A stretch of DNA of 64,000 nt. Source: CAVYGM01 sp963768025 (GTDB taxonomy: Bacteria; Bacteroidota; Bacteroidia; Cytophagales; Spirosomataceae). Position 1 is the first letter of the stretch; the number at the start of each line of letters is the position of its first letter. Below, in pieces: positions 57,790 to 64,000 of the stretch. The stretch lies in assembly GCA_963768025.1 (NCBI GenBank), contig CAVYGM010000030.1:1-64000 (forward strand), written 5' to 3'. Position numbers and translations under genes: made by a program. The notes beneath the pieces were generated by a model. The model had not been told where the DNA came from and ran no database searches. It was given only the letters and a program-made list of their open reading frames with translations.

Positions 57790-58632
57790 TTATTTGCCAA
57801 AGAGACGGGCCCAGAAGCCTTTTGCTTTTTTGGTAGCTTCCTGTACCACCTCGGTAGCATCCTCTTTCAGCTCGTTGAATTCTTCGGAGGCTTTGGCCGC
57901 AATTTCCGAGGCCTTAACCTTCGCTTCGGCTAGTTTTTCCGCGGCTTCTTCTTTCAGTTCGTCTATTTCTTCGGCAGCTTTGGCACTGATGGCGGCGGCT
58001 TTGGCCTTTACCTCAGCTACTTTTTCGGCCGCGTCTTCTTTAAACTCGTCTATTTCTACCGAGGCTTTGGCGGCCATGGATTGGGCCATGGCTTTGGCTT
58101 CGGCCGCTTTTTCGGCGGCATCTTCTTTCAGCTCGCTCAGTTCGGCGGATGCCTTGGCGGATAGCGATTCCATTTTGCTTTTGGCCTCGGCCACCTTTTC
58201 GGCAGCTTCTTCTTTCAGTTCGTTCAGCTCGGCGGAGGCCTTGGCCGTAAATTCCCCAGCTTTGGCCTTTACCTGGTCTACTGTGCTGGGGGCAGATGCT
58301 TTTATCTCGTTCAATGTCTCGTCTGCTTTGGCGCTTAGTCCTTCGGCCTGGGCTTTGGCCTGGGTTATTTGCTCCGTAGCTTCTTCCTTGAGATCGTCCA
58401 GGGTTGCAGAGGCTTTGCTGGATACATCGTCTACCTTAGCTTTGGACTCCGCCACCAGCTCGGTGGTTTCTAATTTGAGTTCCTCGGCTTTTTCGGCCAC
58501 TTGCTCCTTGGCACTTTCGGCGGATGCTTTCACTTCTTCGGTTTTATCAAGGGCGGTCTTTTTCATCTCATTCGCTTTCGAGCTTGCGAGGTCGGCAGCG
58601 TCATCAGCTGAGGGGATCTGATTTGTTTCCAT
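57790..58632 (-). CDS. Alanine/glutamate/lysine-rich coiled-coil protein with 29-residue tandem repeats
   Basis: 280 aa. From residue 72 seven units of 29 residues begin at 72, 101, 130, 159, 188, 217 and 246 (examples: AKASAELNELKEEAAEKVAE, AKASAELSELKEDAAEKAAE). They are Ala/Glu/Lys helical, with apolipoprotein- and LEA-like pattern, probably an amphipathic coil. The first 70 residues are similar but less regular; the end KKAKGFWARLFGK is basic and amphipathic, perhaps membrane-touching. No signal peptide or transmembrane helix. Function is unknown; proteins like this are thought to protect membranes or proteins under stress. A full-length open frame on the opposite strand is a shadow of the repeats. 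Confidence 0.8.
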   Translation of the reverse strand: METNQIPSADDAADLASSKANEMKKTALDKTEEVKASAESAKEQVAEKAEELKLETTELVAESKAKVDDVSSKASATLDDLKEEATEQITQAKAQAEGLSAKADETLNEIKASAPSTVDQVKAKAGEFTAKASAELNELKEEAAEKVAEAKSKMESLSAKASAELSELKEDAAEKAAEAKAMAQSMAAKASVEIDEFKEDAAEKVAEVKAKAAAISAKAAEEIDELKEEAAEKLAEAKVKASEIAAKASEEFNELKEDATEVVQEATKKAKGFWARLFGK

Positions 58633-58844
58633 GGGTAGTAGTCAGTGAGAGGTTTTTTGGGATGGTTCCTTCGAAATGTACGAATAAGCCGTGACGCTTG
58701 CAAGTCAGGAGGTTGTCTTTCCCAATGCCAGTTTTGAGGAAAATAGTACACAAAATACCAATGCGACTTTAGGCAATACGAATGGCACTACTTTTTACCT
58801 ATCGAATAGTAGCAAATCGAGAGATGATTTAACAAGAAGGAACT

Positions 58845-59345
58845 ATGAGAAATGTAGCAATCATAACGGGTATATATGCTTTCATCACGATGGGGTGGCT
58901 CCTGTCCAGCTGCGATTCTAAGGAAGAGCGCGAGAAAGATCAGTTGGCCACTGAGCAGCAGGAAGCAATGAAGGAGGCCGATCAGGCCTACGACAAACTG
59001 GAAGATGCGGAAGGAAAAGCCGATATAGCCGAAGTAAAGGAAGACTTAACAGAATCCATGCAGGAACTTGCCGAAGCCAAAAAATCGTACATGGCTGAGT
59101 TGCAGCGCCGGCAGGAAGGACTGAACCAAAAAATAGGCGAATTGGACACCAAAGTGACCGATCCCAAGCAGCCCAACCGGGAAAAATGGGTGGAAAAACG
59201 CCAGAAACTGGTGCGGGAACGGGATATGTTGCAGGCCAACTTAATGGAACTTCAGAAACCTATGACCGATGAGCGGTGGACCACCGCCGAAAAAGAAATA
59301 AAAGAACTATTAGCCGCTATTGACAAAGAACTTGCCGATTCCTGA
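58845..59345 (+). CDS. Coiled-coil lipoprotein of unknown function
   Basis: 166 aa. Lipoprotein signal MRNVAIITGIYAFITMGWLLSSC, then a highly charged coiled coil: QLATEQQEAMKEADQAYDKL, KEDLTESMQELAEAKKSYMA and EKRQKLVRERDMLQANLMEL. No domain recognised. It likely sits in the periplasm or inner face of the outer membrane. It is convergent with the next gene through a long inverted repeat and divergent from the 29-residue-repeat gene. Confidence 0.75.
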   Translation: MRNVAIITGIYAFITMGWLLSSCDSKEEREKDQLATEQQEAMKEADQAYDKLEDAEGKADIAEVKEDLTESMQELAEAKKSYMAELQRRQEGLNQKIGELDTKVTDPKQPNREKWVEKRQKLVRERDMLQANLMELQKPMTDERWTTAEKEIKELLAAIDKELADS

Positions 59346-59374
59346 TCGGTAGGCGTAGCCGAAAAATAAACTAC

Positions 59375-59524
59375 AAAAGGGCCTCCTACTAGAGTAGTTA
59401 TTGGGAAATTAGTAGATTGGTGAATTAGTGCACAAGTTATAACGCTGGTTAGTAACAAATTAGCTACTAATAACCAATTCCCCAATTTACTAATCCACTA
59501 ATTCTCCCACGGGAAGGCCCTTTT
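59375..59524. terminator. Long stem with terminator ends between convergent genes
   Basis: Outer arms AAAAGGGCC (59375-59383) and GGCCCTTTT (59516-59524) flank an imperfect inverted repeat of about 130 nt rich in ATTGG/TTAGT words. T residues on the right and A residues on the left fit bidirectional termination for the genes ending at 59345 and 59525. The interior shares ATTGGGGAATTGG with the element at 41655-41765. Confidence 0.6.
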
Positions 59525-60091
59525 TTAGTTCAGGCGTCGGACCATCAAGCTTTTGACCAGCTCATAAAAAGGTAGGGGCTGCATGGTACGCCAGTTATCG
59601 AGGTGCAGGGTACCTCCAAAATTGAGGTAGTAGTCGAGCCGGAACCGCTGCCATTCGCGCTCCACGTGGTCGCGGAAGCTCACGGCCGCAATCCAGCCAT
59701 CCTCCACATCCTCAAACCACTCGGCGTAGTAGTCGTCCTCGGCCCCGTGGAAATCCATGACGTTTTCTCCAATCAGGATAAATTGGTTGATGCCCACAGA
59801 TACGAACTCATCCACCACATTCCGCTTGAAGTACATAATATCATTGTGCAAGGTGTCGTTCCACTCGCCAAACAGCTCAATGACCACAAACCGCTTGGCG
59901 TAATCGGCAAAGAGTACTTTTACGTACAGGGTCTCGGAGCCAATTTCATCCCAGAGCGGGTGGATATAGTAGCCGTAAATATCGTTTTCGTAGTAGTTAA
60001 GATTATGCTCGCGGCCGTAAAAGGGTGATTTCTTGTCCTTGTTGGCTACGTAGTGCTTTTCCCAGTTATAGTATGGTTCGATGTCTTGCAT
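59525..60091 (-). CDS. Conserved hypothetical protein
   Basis: 188 aa, rich in Tyr, Trp and acidic residues: YYNWEKHYVANKDKKSPFYG, YGYYIHPLWDEIGSETLYVK, YAKRFVVIELFGEWNDTLHN and AEDDYYAEWFEDVEDGWIAA. No signal peptide, membrane segment or family recognised. The Trp/Tyr density suggests a structured cytoplasmic protein, similar to proteins in other Cytophagales from memory. Function is unknown. Confidence 0.75.
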   Translation of the reverse strand: MQDIEPYYNWEKHYVANKDKKSPFYGREHNLNYYENDIYGYYIHPLWDEIGSETLYVKVLFADYAKRFVVIELFGEWNDTLHNDIMYFKRNVVDEFVSVGINQFILIGENVMDFHGAEDDYYAEWFEDVEDGWIAAVSFRDHVEREWQRFRLDYYLNFGGTLHLDNWRTMQPLPFYELVKSLMVRRLN

Positions 60092-60198
60092 AGGTAGTGA
60101 TTAGCTTTTGCCTTTCGGTTTTCAACCGTCGACTTTTTCAAAAGAGTATCTAAAAAAACGGTGCTACCGAATTTTGTTTTCCACATCTAACGAAAAAA

Positions 60199-60222
60199 GC
60201 CGGAGGGACATTCCCCCCCGGC
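60199..60222 (-). terminator. Rho-independent terminator
   Basis: A GC-rich 9-bp stem with one mismatch (60199-60207 with 60214-60222) followed on the minus strand by six T residues, 63 bp after the DUF1080 stop. Confidence 0.7.
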
Positions 60223-60285
60223 AAAAATTCACATTATTTTAAAAAATAAAAAAGCTGACAGCCGAAAGCTGACTACCGACCGCCC

Positions 60286-61044
60286 TTACAATTCTCGAAT
60301 CCAGATATTGCGGAAACTGGTAGGATTTCCGTGGTCTTGGAGCATAATCGGCCCCCGTCCGTGGGGCTTCACCACCGGGCGTCCGATGTAAGCGGTGGTG
60401 CCCTGTATCTGGGTATGGTTCTGGATCAACACGCCATTGTGAAGCACCGTAATGTAGGGGGGTATCAGCATCAGCCCGTCCTTGTTGAAGTGGGGCGCGG
60501 TATAGATCACATCGTATACCTGCCACTCGCCGGGTTTTTTGGAGGCGTTGACCAGGGGCATAGATTGCTTGTAAATGGATCCCGCCTGTCCGTTGGAGTA
60601 CGTGGGGTTCTGGTAGCTGTCCAGTACCTGCAGCTCATAGATTCCCTGCATGAATACGCCGCTGTTCCCACGGCCTTGACTGTTACCCTTAACTTCCGCA
60701 GGGGCCCGCCATTCGATATGGAGCTGGTAGTCGCCGAAGTCTCTTTTGGTCTGAATGCCGCCCTTCCTGGGAGCTACGGTAATGGCTCCATCGCCGACCA
60801 CCCACGGGGCATCACCGCCATTGGTCGACGCCCATTGATCCAGGTTGCTCCCATCAAACAGCACGATGGCGTCGGAAGGCGGAGTGAATCCGGAAACAGA
60901 AGAGGAGGCCGCCCCTGGTGTCACCAACCGGGGAACGGGGTCCCAGATCTCGCTGGATTCGGGGTTCATTTTTTGGGGCTGTAACTGGGCTTGTACCGTC
61001 ATAGCCGCCAGCAATAGGAAGGCAGAACTAACTAATTTCTTCAT
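60286..61044 (-). CDS. DUF1080-family secreted protein
   Basis: 252 aa with a signal peptide (MKKLVSSAFLLLAAMTVQAQ). The DUF1080 core: DAIVLFDGSNLDQWASTNGG, DFGDYQLHIEWRAPAEVKGN, RGNSGVFMQGIYELQVLDSY, PGEWQVYDVIYTAPHF and PIMLQDHGNPTSFRNIWIRE. Longer N-terminal linker than the lipoprotein DUF1080 at 56102. Putative periplasmic 3-keto-glycoside hydrolase. It is divergent from another DUF1080 gene 146 bp away. Confidence 0.88.
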   Translation of the reverse strand: MKKLVSSAFLLLAAMTVQAQLQPQKMNPESSEIWDPVPRLVTPGAASSSVSGFTPPSDAIVLFDGSNLDQWASTNGGDAPWVVGDGAITVAPRKGGIQTKRDFGDYQLHIEWRAPAEVKGNSQGRGNSGVFMQGIYELQVLDSYQNPTYSNGQAGSIYKQSMPLVNASKKPGEWQVYDVIYTAPHFNKDGLMLIPPYITVLHNGVLIQNHTQIQGTTAYIGRPVVKPHGRGPIMLQDHGNPTSFRNIWIREL

Positions 61045-61190
61045 GCAATTCGTTGATATTTTAAGGATGAATGCTCCGTTCTCCCACGGATCATGGACAA
61101 AAAAGGGAAGAGGGCCTAGATTCTAACCAGATATATTGCCGTTTTCACGATTCAAAATTGTAATTTTCGGATCTTAAATTTTTTTAACTA

Positions 61191-63047
61191 ATGATTCAAC
61201 TTTGTATGCTTACACGTCAACGTATTTTTTTAAAATGCATGGCTTGGGGTCTGGCACTGGGAGGGAGCTACCTGGCTTCGGCTCAGACCAAAATCCCTTT
61301 GGACGATCTCTCCGCTTTCACCAACAAATCCGGCAACTGGCGCATTGTGGGTGATGCCACGGTAGATATTTCCCAGCCCAATGTGCTGAACACCACCCCC
61401 GGAAAAGGAGTGCTGGCCTGTATTCACAAGCAGGGTACCTACGGCAACGACTACGAGATTTTCTCGAATTTTAAGCACGGTGACCTGGATATCGAACTGG
61501 ATTTTATGCTGGCCAAAGGCTCCAATTCGGGTATTTACCTGCAAGGGAACTACGAAGTACAACTCTTCGATAGCTGGGGTAAAAAAACTGCCAAATACAA
61601 CGACAACGGTGGAATTTACGAACGCTGGGACGACTCCAAACCCGAAGGGCAAAAAGGATACGAAGGCTACGCGCCTCGCCTGAATGTATCCAAAGCCCCT
61701 GGCTTATGGCAGCACATGAAGATATCCTACCAGGCACCCCGTTTTGATCAGGCCGGGGACAAGATCACCAATGCGGTGTTCCTGAAAGTAGAACTGAACG
61801 GGATGACCATCCACGAGAACGTGGAGGTAAGCGGTCCCACCCGGGGGGCTATGTCCAAGGATGTACCCCTGGGCGCTCTCCGGATTCAGGGTGACCACGG
61901 CTCGCTGGCTATCCGGAATATTGTCATCAGCAATTTTGACAAGAAACCCGGCACGCTCACCAACCTGAAGTACAATACGTATTACGGTAGCTATTCGCAG
62001 GATTTGGACCCGGCTACGCTAAAAGTAGCCGAAACGGGCTCCGCGGAAGCCCTGACCTGGGATGTGCTGAAAGAGAAAAATAACTATGTACTCGTATATT
62101 CAGGTACGTACGATGCCCCCACGGCGGGCGACTATTCCTTCCGGATTCAGGCGGCGGGTAATAGCAACCTGAAAATCGACGGGAAGACCGTTCTGCCCGA
62201 TGCCTGGAAAAACAGCAGCGAGTTTCGGACGGGTACCACCAAACTCAGCGCGGGTGATCACAAGATGGAGCTGTATGTCAACAAGCGTGACGGCTGGCTG
62301 CAGCCCGTTCTGGGACTTTGGGTAGCCGGGCCCGGCTTCCGCGAAGTGTCGTACCACAGCCTGGGCTCAACCCTGGGCGGCAATCCTTCCGATCCGATCC
62401 TGGTGGATGCTTCTAACAATACGGTTCTGCGTAGCTTCATGGACATTCAGCCCCAAGGCAAGCGTCAGCGCGTGGTACATACGGTATCGGTAGGAAGCCC
62501 ATCCAACCTGCATTACTCCTACGACCTGGACAAGGGCGCGGTGTTTCAGGTATGGCGGGGTGAATTTCTGGACGCCACGCCCATGTGGAACGACCGCGGC
62601 GATGGCTCGTCCCGTCCGCGGGGAGCCGTAACCCTGCTGGGTGATACGCCGCTTCTGGCCAAGGGATCGGGCCAGGCCAATTGGCCTGCCGATACCACAG
62701 GCAGCGGCTACCGCCCCAAGGGCTACGAACTGGATGCCAACGATGTACCTACGTTTCGCTACGAGGCATTTGGCACTACGGTCTCTGACCGCACTTCGGT
62801 GGTGGAGGGCAAGTACCTTGAGCGCGTAGTAAAAACCGCCCAGCCGGTAAGTGGTTTGATGGCCCGACTGGCCGAAGGGAAGTCCATTGAGAAAGTTTCG
62901 GACGGACTGTACGCCGTGGACGGCAAGGATTACTACATCCAATTGTCGGCAGGAAGCGCTACGCCCGAAATCAAAAAGTCTAATGGAAATCAGCACCTGC
63001 TGGTACCCGTGGAGAAAGGCGAATTGAAATATTCAATACTTTTTTAA
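61191..63047 (+). CDS. DUF1080-PA14-like multidomain secreted protein
   Basis: 618 aa with a signal peptide (CMAWGLALGGSYLASAQ region). N-terminal DUF1080 domain to about 245: YEIFSNFKHGDLDIELDFML, GSNSGIYLQGNYEVQLFDSW, GLWQHMKISYQAP, LGALRIQGDHGSLAIRNIVI. Then a PA14-like module (YNTYYGSYSQDLDPATLKVA, GDYSFRIQAAGNSNLKIDGK, LSAGDHKMELYVNKRDGWLQ). A C-terminal part (QRVVHTVSVGSPSNLHYSYD, GAVFQVWRGEFLDATPMWND) resembles the extra domain seen in large secreted glucose/sorbosone dehydrogenase-like proteins, such as the one that starts at 63136. Sugar-binding roles suit both domains. Confidence 0.85.
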   Translation: MIQLCMLTRQRIFLKCMAWGLALGGSYLASAQTKIPLDDLSAFTNKSGNWRIVGDATVDISQPNVLNTTPGKGVLACIHKQGTYGNDYEIFSNFKHGDLDIELDFMLAKGSNSGIYLQGNYEVQLFDSWGKKTAKYNDNGGIYERWDDSKPEGQKGYEGYAPRLNVSKAPGLWQHMKISYQAPRFDQAGDKITNAVFLKVELNGMTIHENVEVSGPTRGAMSKDVPLGALRIQGDHGSLAIRNIVISNFDKKPGTLTNLKYNTYYGSYSQDLDPATLKVAETGSAEALTWDVLKEKNNYVLVYSGTYDAPTAGDYSFRIQAAGNSNLKIDGKTVLPDAWKNSSEFRTGTTKLSAGDHKMELYVNKRDGWLQPVLGLWVAGPGFREVSYHSLGSTLGGNPSDPILVDASNNTVLRSFMDIQPQGKRQRVVHTVSVGSPSNLHYSYDLDKGAVFQVWRGEFLDATPMWNDRGDGSSRPRGAVTLLGDTPLLAKGSGQANWPADTTGSGYRPKGYELDANDVPTFRYEAFGTTVSDRTSVVEGKYLERVVKTAQPVSGLMARLAEGKSIEKVSDGLYAVDGKDYYIQLSAGSATPEIKKSNGNQHLLVPVEKGELKYSILF

Positions 63048-63135
63048 AATCAACTGTGAATTTTGAATGGGAGTATGATAGAATAAATCAGCTTGTTATT
63101 CTCTCAATCTCTCATTCTCTCAATCAAAATTATAA

Positions 63136-64000
63136 ATGAAAACACTCTTAAAAACCACTTTCGCTTTCCTTGCTTCCTGTACGATGCTACTGGCACAGGA
63201 ATCGCCTCAGGAAGAGGATTACTATAAAATCCTGACGCCCCCCATCCCCGAAGGGATGATCCTTGAAGTAGGGGGCCTAACGACCCTACCCAATGGCTCG
63301 GTGGGAATATCGACCCGCCGGGGTGAGGTATGGATCATGGACAACCCTACCAGCCGCACGCCGTACTTCCGTAAGTTTGCCTCGGGACTGCACGAAATCC
63401 TGGGCTTGTCCTGGAAAGATGGTGCCCTGTATTGCGCCCAGCGCGGTGAGTTGACCAAGCTTATTGATAAAGATGGCGACGGCAAGGCCGACGTGTACGA
63501 AACCGTGTACGCCTGGCCCGTGTCGGGACACTACCACGAGTATTCGTTCGGACCCAAGATTGCTCCCGACGGGAGTTTCTTTGTGAGTGGCAACGTAGCC
63601 TTCGGCGACGAGGAGTGGTGGCGGGGCGAAAGCCGCGTACCGGGCCGGGGATGGATATTCCGCATTACGCCCGAGGGCAAGTTTGAGCCCTGGGCCACGG
63701 GTGTGCGCTCGCCGGCGGGCATCAGTATGGTGAACGGCGAACTGTTCTACACCGACAACCAGGGCGACTGGATGGGCTCGGGGGGAATATTCCAAATCGA
63801 CAAAGGCGATTTTGTGGGTCACCCCGCGGGCTTGCGCTGGTCTGATATGCCCAACTCGCCCGTTAAGCTCACAGAAAAGCAGTTTTTCTCCGTAATGGAC
63901 AACCGCCAGGTAAAGGATAAAAATGGCCGCTACATTAAGCCCGAGAACGTGACGGAGGAGAAAGACCCGAAGTTTCTGTACATGCTGAAAGAGAAGTTTC
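63136..64000 (+). CDS. Secreted PQQ-dehydrogenase-like beta-propeller protein, partial
   Basis: 288 codons visible with no stop; it runs off the right edge. Signal peptide MKTLLKTTFAFLASCTMLLA. The text matches the soluble glucose/sorbosone-dehydrogenase-like beta-propeller of large Bacteroidota redox proteins: PPIPEGMILEVGGLTTLPNG, SVGISTRRGEVWIMDNPTSR, LIDKDGDGKADVYETVYAWP, HEYSFGPKIAPDGSFFVSGN and EPWATGVRSPAGISMV. Such proteins often end in a cytochrome c domain outside the window. It is 88 bp downstream of the DUF1080-PA14 gene on the same strand, across a CT-rich leader, and probably forms an operon with it. Confidence 0.85.
   Translation, partial: MKTLLKTTFAFLASCTMLLAQESPQEEDYYKILTPPIPEGMILEVGGLTTLPNGSVGISTRRGEVWIMDNPTSRTPYFRKFASGLHEILGLSWKDGALYCAQRGELTKLIDKDGDGKADVYETVYAWPVSGHYHEYSFGPKIAPDGSFFVSGNVAFGDEEWWRGESRVPGRGWIFRITPEGKFEPWATGVRSPAGISMVNGELFYTDNQGDWMGSGGIFQIDKGDFVGHPAGLRWSDMPNSPVKLTEKQFFSVMDNRQVKDKNGRYIKPENVTEEKDPKFLYMLKEKF

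Noticed and set aside
57794..58621. 275-codon open frame on the plus strand, opposite the repeat protein
   Set aside because: It is the exact antisense shadow of the 29-residue repeats: low complexity, Ala/Ser-rich and no family resemblance.

Overview
The window looks like chromosomal DNA of a Bacteroidota of the order Cytophagales, probably Spirosomataceae/Cytophagaceae. The evidence is two SusC/SusD outer-membrane import pairs, a FecI/FecR sigma/anti-sigma relay, secreted proteins with the gliding-motility/type IX secretion C-terminal domain, a CRTAC/ASPIC-UnbV lipoprotein, DUF1080 proteins, Tat-exported Gfo/Idh/MocA and sugar-isomerase proteins, and promoters of the form TTTG-N16-21-TAnnTTTG. 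The assembly appears to carry many single-base indels. Universally conserved genes (mutS, clpB, pheS) and several others are split over two or three frames while their protein similarity runs through. I annotate these as single genes with frameshifts and treat most shifts as probable sequencing errors.

Layout. 1-8.3 kb: a truncated planctomycete-type cytochrome, then a SusD/SusC pair with a signalling STN domain, a FecR anti-sigma factor and an ECF sigma factor. 8.7-12.2 kb: mutS followed by a RAYT transposase between two REP inverted pairs. 12.2-15.5 kb: a Tat-exported sugar operon (Gfo/Idh/MocA oxidoreductase plus two xylose-isomerase-like proteins). 15.7-25.5 kb: two type IX-type surface proteins, a SpoU methyltransferase, a histone H1-like basic protein, an HD phosphohydrolase and a large CRTAC lipoprotein. 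25.6-30.7 kb: a second SusC/SusD pair. 31.3-43.6 kb: housekeeping and stress genes (pgeF, phosphoesterases, gluconokinase, cytochrome c, DJ-1/PfpI, clpB, esterase, pheS, a solo LytTR regulator). 43.8-46.7 kb: a short L-fucose/L-rhamnose-type sugar-acid operon (mutarotase, UxaA-type dehydratase, fuconolactonase-like amidohydrolase).

46.8-54.8 kb is an AT-richer accessory region. It contains two small cassette-like genes around a long attC-like inverted repeat, a broken tyrosine recombinase, two copies of a DUF2200 gene (one broken), a large signal-less subtilase with an inserted domain, and a nucleotidyltransferase/HEPN toxin-antitoxin-like pair. The arrangement resembles a decayed integron or genomic island and is the most unusual part of the window. 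54.9-64 kb: DUF3500, three DUF1080 proteins (one fused to a PA14-like domain), an enoyl-CoA hydratase, a 29-residue-repeat coiled-coil protein, a coiled-coil lipoprotein and the start of a secreted PQQ-dehydrogenase-like protein.

Taken together the DUF1080 proteins, the Gfo/Idh/MocA-isomerase operon and the secreted redox proteins suggest periplasmic oxidation of glycosides to 3-keto sugars. The SusC/D pairs would supply oligosaccharides. This functional link is inference from family knowledge, not shown by the sequence.
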